NCBI GenBank assembly: GCA_026936325.1
Contig: JAPTHN010000001.1
Span: 5,468,560 to 5,532,559 of the forward strand
Source: Platynereis dumerilii
Lineage: Eukaryota; Annelida; Polychaeta; Phyllodocida; Nereididae
Direction: 5' to 3'
DNA length: 64,000 bases
Position numbers and translations under genes: made by a program. Numbering within the stretch: the first letter of the stretch is position 1; every line of letters begins with the position of its first letter. The notes under the pieces are model-generated. The model worked only from the letters and a program-made list of their open reading frames with translations. It was not told the origin of the DNA and did not search any database. Positions 1 to 12,934 of this stretch are shown here, piece by piece.

Positions 1-924
1 CAAATCTATACAAACAATTTGTAGCTTTGAACGAATCCCTATAGGGCATAACATTTCGACTTTACAATAATATCAGGAATTGTCTCTTTAGGCCCACTCT
101 GCTACTGTTAGACTTTGGCTTGAAGTCAGGATTCTGAAGTTCTAAAGTTTCTGTGTCTTTTTCTATACACAAAATAACAGGGCATCAGATTTCGCCCTTC
201 ACAAAATATTCAATATGCTTCTGACCAAATTCTTGCTCAATACACATTTGGAAATGTAGACATAGCCCACTTCAGCATGGATTCTTATCACCGATTCTAT
301 TATGAGTTTCCTAATTCAACATTGTGAGGTCGGAATTGCAGACTTAACCCACCTCCATATGGATTGTTGTCACATATTTTATCATTAATGTTTCAATTGA
401 TGAATTAACATTGTGCAGCTGCTTACAGGAATTCGCGTTGAAGTTGACTTGTGGAGATTGAAAGTTGGTGAAATTGTGTTTTGATGGCTTTTGATGACTG
501 TCCACGGACTAATCAGTTAAATTTGCATATTTTCTTGGAAATTGGTGGGCATTGTATGAGGAAATAATCCTGCAAAGTCTTGGTGCAGAAAAAATAATTC
601 AAAGATGATTTATTTAGAAAAGCACATTTAAGATCGTGATGTATGGTGCACAAATGACGTGTGGTAGATACAAAATGAGGCCTGCTCAAGCATGAAAGAT
701 TACTAACAGAAAAATGAAGAGAGAGAGCTGACCATGAAACATGTCAAAAACAAACAGAAACAGTGAAATACTGGAAATAAGCTGTCTACCATAATACCTG
801 TCTTGTTAGCTCTTGTTGAAGCCAATGTTTTATCAAGTGGTCCCAATTGCCCGCATTTCACAAGTCCAGACCGCATATTTTAAAGCATAATGATTCTGAT
901 CTACCGCAAGACCTTCCTATCATT

Positions 925-929
925 CAATC

Positions 930-964
<35 letters not shown>

Positions 965-996
965 TGATCGATCAACCAATCAATCTATCAATCATA

Positions 997-1079
<83 letters not shown>

Positions 1080-1205
1080 ACTATCTATCTATACTATCTA
1101 TCTATACTATCTATCTATACTATCTATCTATACTATCTATCTATCCTATCTATCTATCCTATCTATCTATCCTATCTATCTATACTATCTATCTATACTA
1201 TCTAT
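925..1205. repeat. AATC and ATCT microsatellite
   Basis: A short run of tandem AATC (about 925-962) passes into a long run of tandem ATCT (about 985-1078). Compound blocks in which CTATCTAT words are separated by an extra A or C follow to about 1205. The 132-codon frame over it, rich in Ile, Tyr, Leu and Ser, is a by-product of the repeat. Confidence 0.95.
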
Positions 1206-2648
1206 AAAAGCAGTCTATGCAACCTGTCTATACAATAAAGCATAATTATGCAGAGCTGATTGAACATTTACAAAATGCGATCTGGTTTGCTCAAGTCCAG
1301 TCTCAGTCAAGCCTTTCTCATAAATGTTGCCCTGCCCATCAGTGATTTCTGACCAATCAAACAAGCATGTGTACTTCATGATTGACAGGGATTACACAAA
1401 TTATTCAAAATTTGTGATATACGAATTATCACAGTTTTGTTTTGTTTATACCTTTGCAATATACTGAAATAAACTGGAAAAACTGTCAGAAATGCTGTTT
1501 TCTTCTCAGCTCCAAAATACACATAAAATTGAATGGACATTGGTCATACATGAGTAGCTTTCTACCATACGTCACCTACAGCCAATTTCATTGATTCCAG
1601 TGTATCACAAGTCAACTTCAAAACGAATTCCTGTAAAGAAGCCATCTTCAATTACACGAAACCTGCAAAGATGAATGAGTGGTTTGCATTGGTTGCGGCT
1701 ACAAGTTTATAGAACAGTCCCTGCCATAGTATATAGTAGATTTCATTGATGTAGTAAATTTGGTCAGCCATGCTGCTAATATACAGGAAATCTAAGAAAG
1801 GAACTTGCAGAAAAGTTTTTGAAAAGAAAGAGAAGAATCAATAAGAAAGAAAGAAAAAAGGATGAGATGATAAAGCGAGGCCAAAATCCAAGAAAGAAGA
1901 GACACAAATGTGAAAAGGAAAGGAAAATTCAATTAGGGGAAAAAAGTTTGATTCCTATTACCTTTTTAGCATATTTTCAATGCTCCAGACAAAAATTACA
2001 AAGCTACTGTGATGTTCGAAATTAAAATATACCTTAGTGCTGTCTTTCTGCTTTGACATAAGTGTAATTAACTATTGAGTATGATAGCCCTGAAGAGGCA
2101 AAAAGCATGTGGTTTGTAATGGACTCCTTTCATAACAGAAAGTTTCACAGAGATTTTTAAAGGGTATTAGGCCCATACATGTAATTGGTTAACACTCTTA
2201 TTTGGCCCATACCACACCATGACACTGCTTTTACATTGGCAGCACAACATTTGCAACACTAGCATAATAGACCGTTTGCACACAGGCCAATTTCTTTATT
2301 AGGAGTAAGCATACTGCGTAGGTGTGTTATATACAATATGTATATATACATGTATAATATATATATTTACATTAAGTAGACCTGTCTTGAGCCCTTCCTG
2401 CCTGGGCTGTCTGTGCACAAAAGATACATTTGTGCCTCTGAGTCAGCTTAATTCTCCATCAACTCAATCACAGGTGAAAATAGAATAAATATAGCTTCGG
2501 CACATGCGTCATGTAAGTCTATATATACTTACTCTCACAGTTATTGTGAAAATACATAGAAGGGATCAGGTCATATTCCTGAAAGATCTATGAGTTAATA
2601 CTAAATGTGATTTTAAACATTTTATCAGAACAAAATTGATCTAACATA

Positions 2649-2866
2649 CCGTAAAACAGGGTAAAGTTGGCAATCCGGGGTAAGTTGGCAAGCTATTTTG
2701 ACCCACTTAATGGCAGAAAAGTAATGTCAGCTTTTCCTCACTGACAAGTATGGCAACTTTGCCAAAGATACCTGTATCAGTGAGGAAAGTAGGCATTTCT
2801 TCAATTATGTGGGTAAAAAAACGTGCCATCTTTTCTCCGGATTGCCAACTTTACCTCATTCTATGG
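2649..2866. mobile_element. MITE with TA target duplication
   Basis: A 218-bp insertion flanked by TA (2647-2648 and 2867-2868). The uninserted form is visible in the second unit near 10288-10300, where 'aacatactatggcag' is continuous. Terminal inverted repeats (TIRs) are about 30 bp: the left begins CCGTAAAACAGGG, the right (reversed) begins CCATAGAATGAGG, and both continue TAAAGTTGGCAATCCGG. The TA target suggests a Tc1/mariner-type mobiliser. No coding capacity. Confidence 0.85.
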
Positions 2867-2939
2867 TACTATGGCAGGGCTCATTGCCCGATACAATCTT
2901 ATCCCCATAGGGTTACCGCTGTTTAATGATGGGGTAACT

Positions 2940-3165
2940 TAGGGTACTTGAGAGAAGCAAAGTTTAATTAGTTGAGGGAAAAGAGTTAAGTTGAGGGAAG
3001 CCCAGTTTGGTTGAGGGAAGGTGAGTTTTGTTGAGAGAAGGCAAGCTTAGCTGTAATGTGGTTAAGTTGCGAGAAGCTGATAGTAGTTGAGGGAAGCGGA
3101 GGGTAGTTGAGAAAATTTGAGGCTAGGTGAGGGCAAATGAGGTAAGTTGAGGATGGCAGAAGTTA
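2940..3165. repeat. Degenerate GTTGAGGGAAG tandem repeat
   Basis: About ten imperfect copies of a motif near GTTGAGGGAAGCNNAG follow one another with irregular spacing of roughly 18-25 bp. A short remnant of the same motif occurs in unit 2 near 10355-10390. Confidence 0.7.
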
Positions 3166-6100
3166 AAGGGAGTTGTCTGAAGATAACAGGGTTTCAACTG
3201 GGGGAACAAAATTTATGAGAGGATCTTTGGTACATCCTGTCATGAGGGTTCATAGTAGACTGCAGATCAACATTATTTTGCAGTAATGTGATACAGTATA
3301 CTAAATTCCCCAGACTTAATTTATTCACCAACACAAAGATGTGATATATATGGATTTTGTGAAAGATCAAACAGGCTAATAGTTCAGTTAAACTTACAAA
3401 TGCACACATGAGACAGTTTTCCAGTTTGACAAACAGGTTAGACACCCAGGGACAAAGGATCAAATGTACAGCTTTTCTTTCAAAGAGAATTTGGAAAACA
3501 AAAACGAAAGACATACTATAAAAAACACCAACACAATCTATATCCTAGTACAACTAGTAACGACACTATTTCACAGAGACAATGGTCCATATTCATGGGT
3601 GTTAGACAAATAAGAGGTGGTTCATTCCACAAAGTGCCTGGAAAGATGGATTTATATCAGAGACGAGACTCAGGACACAAACACATTCTTTTGAACCTTG
3701 AAAAGTTTGTTGTCCAGTGGTTTATATCGTGTAGATGCTTTTCCTTGTACATGTGTCATACATATCACTTTAACCTGCCCTGAGTAGGCCTATATGTTAT
3801 TTACCAGCTAATTAAGATTGAATTAGGCACTACTTGTCAGTGAGAAAGACATCTACCATGACTGGAATCATCTCAATTTCTAGTTTTGTGCATTAAACGA
3901 CCAATTCAGTTCATGAAATCACAGTCATATTACATACAAGATAAATGGTATCTATCAAAGATGTTCTTTTTACCAATGGTAAGCCAGGGGCAAGGAAAGG
4001 TACACTCGCCTTTGCGGGGTGGTGACATAAAGCAGGGACCAAGTCATTATTGGGCAAGCTCCAACTGAGACCCTCAACAATATATCAGACAGACAATCAA
4101 CTGTGTGATGGCTCTATGTACGTTATTGCCGTTTTTCAGGGTAGACCTCCCCACTCTAAACTCCAGTTATTGTCAAACGATTGTATGGGTTCTGCTCCCT
4201 GGCCTATCTGACACTCAGGCATGCCCTTTTTCTGTAGAATTTCCCTCAAGAAAGGGAACAATAGGCTGTAGGGATGGGGAAGCTCCTGGGGGTAGCATGC
4301 ACTGGATGTGGCCCAGGTTACTCTTAGGGGAATCCCATCACAGCACAGACACACAAACCTATACACAGAGATGAACGAAACAATCTTCACCCAGAAGTGC
4401 TTGAGTGAATGACTTGCATAGATAAATGACCCTTTGTGTAAGGCGTTTTGCATTGTATTACATCTCTTTACTTTCCATTGCAGTGAAAATAAGCAGCTGA
4501 AGGCCCCCGGATCAGACTAGCCATTAACCTGAGTTGACATAAATAGACTAAAATAGTCCCTGGGTCTAGATGCTATAATGTGTGATGTCCTGATGGGCTA
4601 GATTCTGGAGAGATAGCTCTTACAGCTATAGAAGACCTCACAAATCACAGCATCTGAGATGTCTGATCTTGCTTGTGGATGTGCTTCTTGCTACAGTGAT
4701 GGTAGATCTAGAAAGTGTACAGTTTTAGTTTATTCAACGTGTTCTTATGTTATAAAATGGTTTCTGTGTTATGAAACCTCCCCATATGCAGTCATGAATC
4801 GGTCTCGCATGAGGGCACTCTCTCACCGGGGCGCAAAATGCACTAAAATACTACTTAGTGTGGGAGGAAGGCAGTCCCATACAGCAAGTTGATCCTACAA
4901 CAGGGGTTTTATACCGCTGGTAAGACCACCACTTCTGCAGTTATGAAGTGGTACGTCTCTCGATCGTAAGGGTGCAGGCTTTTGTCGGGGAGAAAAGTGC
5001 CCTTTAAAGAAATATTATTTGAGGAGAAAGGTGGTCACGGATGACAAGTCAGTCTAATCAAGGACTTGTGATCTTATAATCTTTTGTGGTTTTTTTAAAA
5101 GCATAGATATATTTTTCTTCAGACATGATGGGGTTGGTATGTGGCTGTGTTGAATTTGTTACAGCCCACAGGAAAATGAGTAATAATGTCATTCTATGAT
5201 GAGAGGGCATATCAGTGATGTCACCATTGGTCCCATCTTTCCTTTTAAAAAGATGGTAGATTTATATCAATGTGAGACATGTCATTTTGCATTGTAGAAA
5301 TAATTAGATACTTCTTGCATTCAATATCTAGAGCACATAGAGTGCATAAATGGTCTTTTTATTGATATATATATAATGTGCCCCTAGGTATGGGTACATT
5401 GGGAAAGTTATGGACACATCACATTTTGTTGTCTGGCTTTGAAAAGGTAGATGCATTCTAAGCTCTTAAGTCTTGGATTTCTAAAAACTCAATAACATTG
5501 GTGATATTCATGCAAAGTTCTGAGTTGCTCAGCATTTTCAACATTGAGTAAAATTAGTAAATATGCAAAACATGCCAATGTGCCTCAGCTCTTCCTGGAT
5601 GCTGGTCATATTTTCCACAGCTGTAAGATAACATGTCCTGGACATTTTCGCCACTTGTATTTTTCTGTGCGCCTGCGGTATTGACTCGACTGATTATAAA
5701 GAAACAGTCTAAGATGAGCTAAGATGGAATGTCAATAGACTGATCTAGTCTGCGCATGTAAAAATACCATGTGTCAGACATTATATATCTCTCAAAAGTA
5801 TCAGATAGTCTCGGCTCTCCAGCCTGTGTGTATAGCTGTAACATTTCAAAGTGAATGCCGTCTCATCATTGTGATTCTTTGTGATAGCTGTTTATTTAAA
5901 GTCACTCAATATGACAATAAAAACAACTACAGACCATAGAACACCTGAAACTAAAGAACCATTATTTATAGGCCTATATACCAGACTTCAAACGCTGTAC
6001 AGTGTACATGGTGGATGAAAATTGTTTGTACATCTTCTACAACACAGAAGCAGGAGCTTCACTGTGTACAGACAATGTGCTCTGTATTGATTCTGGCTAA

Positions 6101-6283
6101 TTGTAACAGAACACAGTAAGATTGAAGGTCAACACACCTAGTCTGACTATATATTTTCGTGCATTGTAAAAGTATCTAATCAATCTTTTGGTTGACATTT
6201 GAAAAACCAATCAAAATGGTTATAGCTCAACCAAGATGATGATTGAGGTGAATTCATAATAAGACCAAATGGGTATGGTGGTA

Positions 6284-6399
6284 TTTGAGATTTACCCCAG
6301 GAGTTGAAGATATCCTGAGTCCTCTGTACCCACAAGTGCATCAGTACAAGTGGGTACTGAGGACTCAGGATATCTTCCCGAGTGGAAGTACATCTCAAA
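6284..6399. repeat. Long imperfect hairpin (foldback)
   Basis: The left arm (from TTTGAGAT through AGATATCCTGAGTCCTC to TGTACCCAC) is complementary to the right arm, which runs from GTGGGTACTGAGGACTC to ATCTCAAA. The stem is about 50 bp, with a near-perfect inner 25 bp and a loop of about 14-16 nt. It could be a miniature foldback element or a pre-miRNA-like hairpin. Confidence 0.7.
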
Positions 6400-6894
6400 A
6401 TAGCAAAATACAACCATTTGATCTTCTGTAAACTACATTATTGAATTTTAATAAAGAACATAATAGATAGGCCTACCGAACAGTTGCATCAACCAACAAG
6501 AGCACAGATGGCAGCTCAGCTGATGATGTTGCAATGTCATGAAGTCACCGCGGTAAACAATTCAATGCCATCATCAAACCATTGAGTACCAAAAAACCCA
6601 ATAGGCCTACTACATTGGGTATAATAATATAGGGTATAACTAAATACTGCTTACTCGTCACCTTTGCATCTTTTGCAATGAAAATTATCATCTTAACTGA
6701 TGTCATTCTTGAAGAGTGATTTTTTGCAAAACAAAAGAAAACATTTCTTGTTATATTGTGCTTCTGCAGTCAACAAAATTTGGTGCTTCCCCTATCGGCC
6801 AGCACAATCTTCGTCTATTGTCCTGCACTCCCATTTGTGCAGTAAAAATGTAGCGCAATACTGACAGAGCAATATCTAAATATATTGCTCTTCT

Positions 6895-7065
6895 CTGGAC
6901 CAATCAGGGCCCAGCAATTCAGCTTGCAATATTGTTTTATATATAAGTCCACCCACTTCCCCTCTTATATCTAGCCAAAAGGATGGAACCAAGACTCAAA
7001 GAATAGCATCTAAGAATCTGTCACGTCTTGAGCTCATCTTAAGAACACTGGAGGACTTAGGGTAA
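6895..7065 (+). promoter_or_regulatory. Promoter-like cluster with a possible first exon
   Basis: A CCAAT box (ACCAATCAGG near 6899) is followed about 45 bp later by TATATATAAG. About 110 bp further on, a strong splice-donor-like GGTAAG stands near 7060. The first ATG after the TATA-like word gives only seven codons, so any transcript would be non-coding or use a downstream start. Such words can occur by chance in AT-rich DNA. Confidence 0.25.
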
Positions 7066-7547
7066 GACATATGACAGCTGAGCTAAGCCTTATTCCTCTG
7101 CTGGCCTCCTCTCTTTTTGCATTTTCTTCTCATAACAAGACTTGTTTGCACACGGTATTTTGGTCTGTGTATACTCTTGAGCAGCCGCCATATTGTAGTA
7201 TACATTGTTTAGACTAACCGAGTTTAACAAGCAACAGTTTGACAAATTTCATAAACATGTAGGCCTTGATTTATGTAAATATTATTCAAGAGGAAAGGAA
7301 TTCTGATCTCACGTGAATGGTACAAACTAACCCATTTTAAGTCCAAAACAAATATGAATTCATGTTGTCAAACTATTTCTGACAAGAGAACTTACAGTGA
7401 CAATCGTTTAGTTTCTATATAATAACCATCAGAATCAGATTGTCAAGCTGTATGTGCTTATTTGTCATCAAATTTCAGTTTTAAAAGCAAATTATTACTG
7501 TCAATTAGATTATCAATATAATTTTATCATAATTATTTCCAACACTT

Positions 7548-8270
7548 CAAATCAAATCAAATCAAATCATATTTATTTCAGCTCGGTGGCACAAACAAAA
7601 AACATTAGCATGTAGCTTTTATGACCGAGATCCGGTGCTGCACAACAACAAGTGAAATGGAAATGGCAAAAATTAAAATTAAGATTTGAGAGAGTTCACA
7701 TTAAAAGTCCATAGGAACAGTCATATTGACTGGCTATATTAAAAACCTTAAAATTATTCCTCGAAAATGAGGGATAAAGAACTTAAAATTTTAAAATTTC
7801 TAAAATCGATGGAGATGTAAAGTCTATCGACAGAAGGCACTTGTTTATAAGTGTAGGCATATTCATTTTGAAAAATTTGTTGCCCATACTCATTTGGATT
7901 GGACCAGACAGATGGTCATATTTGTTTGAAATACTCAGCAAATATCCAATTAATGTGATTTACAAGGTCAATTTGCATCCCTGATTTACAATGTTAGCTT
8001 AAATTGCAAAATTGGATTAATTTGATATTGCTAAAGTGAAGATGCATTGCCAAATGATAAATTTTGTGCATGTTTGGTAAACACAGAGCTTATGAATGAA
8101 TCTTAATTTTTTAGTACATTGTACAAAATAAGTTCAAATAACGATTATGGAAATTGAGTTTAAGAATAACCAAAATATCATTTTGTTATTATGTCAGCCT
8201 TTCAAGAGGTTCAGTTTATAGGGTTTTACATTATCTCATATTTTAGAAATATTTATCTTTCATTAAAAAA
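7548..8270 (-). mobile_element. Candidate 3' end of a non-LTR retroelement
   Basis: Read on the minus strand, the left edge is GAGCTGAAATAAATATG followed by a short ATTTG tandem tail. This is the arrangement typical of LINE or LINE-dependent SINE 3' ends (untranslated sequence, AATAAA-like word, simple tail). The body toward 8270 has no usable frame, and no target duplication was found, so the extent is approximate. Confidence 0.4.
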
Positions 8271-8399
8271 TTCAATCGTAGTTTAGGTATAGCAGATGTT
8301 GCGTGTAATAAAGTTGCTCAATGAGATCAAGGACATGCAGACAAGTCCATGACATGGATGGAATCTTTCATTTTCCTTGCATAAATTATAGAGTTTGAA

Positions 8400-8545
8400 T
8401 AGACAGATAGATAGAAAGATCTATTGACAGATTGATTAATTGAGTGACTGATGGACAAATTGAAGGATTGATCAAAAGACTGAATGATCATTTGATCAAT
8501 AGCTTGACTGATTGGTTGATTAGCTGATTGATTCTTTGATATATG
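8400..8545. repeat. Degenerate TGAT-rich repeat
   Basis: Imperfect tandem TGAT/GATTGA words precede the start of the next unit. Similar GATTGATT-rich stretches precede the A block in other units (near 23110-23200 and 38345-38400), so this is part of the unit boundary. Confidence 0.6.
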
Positions 8546-9902
8546 CTTCGATTATTTTACAGACAGATTGTGCTATGAAAATTGACAGATTTATGCCTGT
8601 GGAATCAGTGTGGATAGCCCATTATGGTAGGGTTAGGAGTGTTATTGTTCCAAATCTATACAAACAATTTTTAGCTTTGAACGAATCCCTATAGGGCATA
8701 ACGTTTCGACTTTACAATAATATCAGGAATTGTCTCTTTAGGCCCACTATGCTACTGTTAGACTTTTGCTTGAAGTCAGGATTCTGCAGTTCTGAAGTTT
8801 AAGTACCTTTCTTGGATACCTGAGCATTTGCTGCTATAGTAGAATTTGACAATTTTGAAAATATTTCTATACACAAAATCACAGGGCATAAGGTTTCGCT
8901 CTTCACAAAATATTCAATATGCATCTTACCAAATTCTTGCTCAATACATGTTTGCAAATGTAAACTTAATTAGCCCACTTCAGCATAGATTCTTACCACC
9001 CATTCCTTTATGAGTTCCTAACTCAACATTATGCAGTTGGAATTGCAGACTAAACCCATCTCAGCAGAAATTATTGTCACCTATTCTACCATTAATGTTT
9101 TGATTGATGAATGTTTTGTAGATGGCTGAAGTAGCCATTTTCAAATACACACCACCTGAAAATATGAATGAGTGGTTGCTATAGGCCTAGTAGATGTCAT
9201 TGGTGTGGTAAATTTGGTCAGCCATGCAGCTAATGTATAGGAAATCCAAGAAAGGAACTTGAAGAAAAAGTTTTAAAAAGGAAAGAGAGCAATCAATAAG
9301 AAAGAAAGAAAAAAGGATGAGAGGATTAAACAAGGCTAAAATTCAAGAAAGACGAAACACAAATGGAAAAGGAAAGGAAAATTCAATTAGGGGAAGAAAA
9401 GGTTAATTGCTATTGCATCTTAAGGATATTTTCAATGCTGCGGATAAAAATTGAAGAGCTACTTGGACTGAAACTTGGGTGATGTTCGAAATTAACTTCC
9501 TAAAGAGGCAAAAAGTGTGTGGATTGGTATGGACTCCTATCATAACAGAAAGTTTCACAGAGACTGTGAAAATGTATTAAGCCTGTATGTGTAATTGGTC
9601 AACACCCTTATTTGACCCGTACCACACCATGACACTGTGTTTACATTGGCAGCACCACATTTGCAACACTGGCATAATAGACCGTTTGCATACTGGCCAA
9701 TTTCTTTATGTGGAGTAAGTATACTGCGTAAGTGTGTTATATACAATATGTATATATCCATGTATATTTTATATATGTACATTAATTACACCTGTCTTTA
9801 GGCCTTCCTGCCTGAGCTGTCTGTCTGTGCACACAAGATACATCTATGTCTCTGAGTCAGGTTAATTCTTCAACAACTCAATCAGAGGTGAAAATAAAAT
9901 AA

Positions 9903-10121
9903 GTATAGGTTATTCACCACGGGAGAGGGAATATATGATTTATCATCCAAGGGCTTAAGGTGTGATAAACATATATTCCTGATCCCATGGTGACTAACCG
10001 GCTTATACCATGAGACAAACAGTCAAACATGACAGGATAACTGGACAACAAAGAATATGGGAATTATTTCCCTGCAATACTGGCATGTGATTGGCTGACA
10101 GAGGTGTCGAATGGTATAAGT
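9903..10121. mobile_element. Palindromic insertion of about 220 bp
   Basis: Compared with unit 1 near 2485-2500, where 'aataaatatagcttcggcac' is continuous, unit 2 carries about 220 extra bases. The left half contains a hairpin (GTTATTCACCACGGGA against the complement of TCCCATGGTGACTAAC). The inserted segment is flanked by TATA-containing words. Exact ends and target duplication are uncertain. Confidence 0.5.
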
Positions 10122-10402
10122 GCAGCTTTGGCACGTGTGTCATGTAAGTCTATGTTTACTCTTACAGTTAGAGTGTGAAAACAAGTACACATACAGAAGG
10201 GATCAGGTCATATTCCTAAAAGATCCATGAATTAATGCTAAATGTGATTTTTCATTATGATATCAGAATTGTAACAAAATAGATCTAACATACTATGGCA
10301 GATACACCCCATTGGGTTATCGCCATTTTTTGAAGGGGTAACAGAGGGTAGTTAAGAGAAGTCAAGTTTAACTAGTTGAGGGAAGCCGAGATGGGTAATT
10401 TA

Positions 10403-10557
10403 CAGTGGTATAACTAGGGGGTCTCGAGTGGAGGGGGGGCGCACCTGAGGCGGCATGCGTTTCTCTTGGGGTGGCACCCATATTGGGGGCACCTTGGGGG
10501 CAGAGGTCCAATATGGGGGGGGGGGGTATGTTCCCCCCCCCCATAGGGACGCTACTG
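10403..10557. mobile_element. Short hAT-like MITE with G and C runs
   Basis: Ends are CAGTGGTATAACTAGGGGG and, reversed, CAGTAGCGTCCCTATGGGG, an arrangement common in hAT miniature elements. Flanks (ggtaattta on the left, gggtaaat on the right) may be a diverged 8-bp duplication. The interior has long G and C runs, and its short proline- and glycine-rich frames are not genes. Confidence 0.6.
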
Positions 10558-11863
10558 GGGTAAATCCTGTCATGAGGCCTGATGGCAGACTGGGGATCTG
10601 CATATTTCATGATGACATGATATATTGTCATTACATGCTGATATGTATAGTTATACAATTTATAGCAATATGCATTATAATTCAGTTGTGAATAGCATGA
10701 TTTTCATGATACAATTACAGTATTTCAAGGCACTGTTTCCATGTACTATTATATATATATTTAGGGGCTGTAATGTGATATGTATTAATCTTATCTTAGA
10801 CAATGTATAACTGGTACATATATTCCTAAGTTACATATTTGACTATGCATAGACCTGAAGAAGCGGCAATAGATTGAGTTCTTGCTCTGCCAATAATCAA
10901 CAGTCTAGGAGACAAGATGCATTAGTTCCTGCAACTTCCCGGAGTTTTAAAACAGCCCATATTCATGGGTGTAAGACATATAAGAGGTGGTTTATTCCAC
11001 AAAGTGCCTGGAAAGATGGATAGATATCAGAGACCAGACTCAGGACACAAACACATTCTTTTGAACCTTCAAAAGTTTGTTGTCCAGTCGTTTATATGGT
11101 GTAGAATGTAGATGGTTTTTCTTGTACATATGTCATCTACATATGTATCACATTAATCTGCCCTACGTAGGCCTATATGTTATTTACCAGCTAATTAAGA
11201 TTGAATTAGGCACTACTTGTCAGTGAGAAAGACATCTACCATGACTGGAATCATCTCACTTTCTATTTTTGTGCATTAAACGACTAATTCAGTTCATGAA
11301 ATTACAGTCATATTGCATACAAGATAATGGTATCTATCAAAGATGTTGCGGGTGGTGACATAAAGCAGGGACCAAGTCATTACTGGGCAAGCTCCAACGG
11401 AGACCCTCAACAATATATCAGATAGACAATCAACTGTGTGATGACTCTATGTACGTTATTGCCCTTTTCTGGGTAGACCTCCCAACTCTAAACTCCAGTA
11501 ATTGTCAAACAATTGAATGGGTTCTGCCCCCTGGCCTCTCCGACACTCAGCCATTTTTTCTATAAAATTTCCCTCAAGAAAAGGAACAATACGCTGTAGG
11601 GGTGGGGAACCTCTTTGGGGTAAGCATGCACTGGATATGGCCTAGGTTACACCTAGGGGAATACCAGCACTCCACATATAGTAGCACCTCAAACCTATAC
11701 ACAAAGATGAACTAAACAATCATCTCTTTACTTACCACTATAGTGAAAATGCTTTTGTGACAAGAAACAACAAAAACACCAGCATTGTTTGGTTCCAAGT
11801 GCATTGATTATCCAGGTGTGTGATTGTACAAATGACTGTGGTTTTCTTTACACTCAGTTACTC

Positions 11864-12465
11864 GAGAGTTGGTCTAGTTGTAGTGCGCTAGAATGCAAAT
11901 AAGTCTGTCTCCATATGGGGATTATGACAGGTATATTTGGTAGGTGGCACAACAATAAGTGGGGAGTGCTATTTTTGTCTTGGCGGAGCCCACCAAATGA
12001 CATATTATCTGATTTGTTTGCAAAGTAAGTGAAATCCTGTGACCAACAGTTAATAATAATCAGGTTGCTAACAAGTTACAATTCCCCAATCTGTATGATA
12101 ACAACATACTTTTCTGTTGAACTGCTGTTTTGAGAACATAATCAATACAGCGTATCAGACCAAAAATATCAAACATTTAACAAACACACTCATTAAGTTA
12201 GACTCCTTGGCTTGGTCAACAACACCAATCACCTTGTTGAAAGATTCCATCAGAGCTCCTACAGCTTGGAGACACCACCTGTACATCAATTTGGAACTAG
12301 AAAAGGAGACAGACATGTTGCTGGGTCCAGGGTTATAATCCAACTTGCCGGGTAGCCAAGGCCTATGTTGTACAGCTGTTTCCTCCTCCTGTGCTAATTA
12401 TCCTAAGTGGCCATAAAGCCCATTAATCGATGCCTCTTTATATTGTACTCATTTTATTGACCAGA
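11864..12465 (+). mobile_element. tRNA-derived SINE, interrupted copy
   Basis: The head GAGAGTTGGTCTAGTTGTAG (box A region) ends near 11893. The box B region and body resume near 12318 with CTGGGTCCAGGGTTATAATC and continue to about 12465. Together they match the intact copies at 26911-27100 and 36113-36302. About 425 bp of unrelated DNA splits the tRNA-like head. Confidence 0.75.
11895..12317. mobile_element. Insertion inside the SINE, with exon-like content
   Basis: The insertion separates box A from box B of the SINE. Its edges carry GTCTGTCTCC in inverted orientation (11912 and near 12306), hinting at short terminal inverted repeats. The minus strand near the right edge has a pyrimidine-rich acceptor-like CTCCTTTTCTAG followed by about 50 open codons (KLMYRWCLQAVGALMESFNK and onward). 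I do not recognise this peptide. It may be a captured exon fragment or chance. Confidence 0.4.
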
Positions 12466-12934
12466 CTAAATATGTATCACAAATAAATTGAATGACCGTT
12501 GTGAACAAATTTGAGAATTTCATACATATGTATCATCTTCACTCACCGTTATTGTGAAAACCTCCTGAAAAAAAAAGTTCTCTGTTACATCACCTCTCTT
12601 CATTCGCCATTACAGTGGTACGTGCGTTTAAGACCCATGTTGAAAGACCAACTTGCCTTATGTGACCTTCTTCCTGCGCTAAGTAGTCTTTTCATTGCAT
12701 TTTGCACCCCAATGAGAAACGGCATCCCCACAAGAGACTGCTTCATGCCCGCAGAAGGCACGGTCTTATAAAAAACACAGAAATCACTGTATACTGAACA
12801 CCATTTTGAAACCAAAATAATAGCCTTGTTTTGCACCAAGTGCACTGGTAACCCAGATTGTTGCTTGCTATACTAAGCTACTCTTGTTTCAATCTGAGCA
12901 AAGCTATATTTAACGTAAACACTGACTGTAATAA

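Larger units (their letters stand above)
1..4460. repeat. Macrosatellite unit 1 (A to C blocks)
   Basis: First recognisable copy of the local ~6 kb tandem unit. Its opening words recur almost unchanged at 8651. The A block lies near 110, the block with 'agtagatttcattgatgtagtaaatttgg' related words near 1730, and the C block near 4100. The order matches the copies beginning at 8651, 23281, 31771, 38481 and 59031. No long or conserved reading frame is seen; the short frames in it are not maintained between copies. The B block found in other copies is missing here, and the E and F blocks do not follow. Confidence 0.75.
4461..7545. other. Unit-1-specific sequence, no gene recognised
   Basis: This stretch has no counterpart in the other units of the array. 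No open frame looks coding; the longest are under 80 codons without a recognisable motif. It contains the hairpin at 6284-6399 and the promoter-like cluster near 6895, described separately. Confidence 0.5.

Noticed and set aside
847-1245. A 132-codon Ile/Tyr/Leu/Ser-rich frame
   Set aside because: It is a direct translation of the AATC/ATCT microsatellite.
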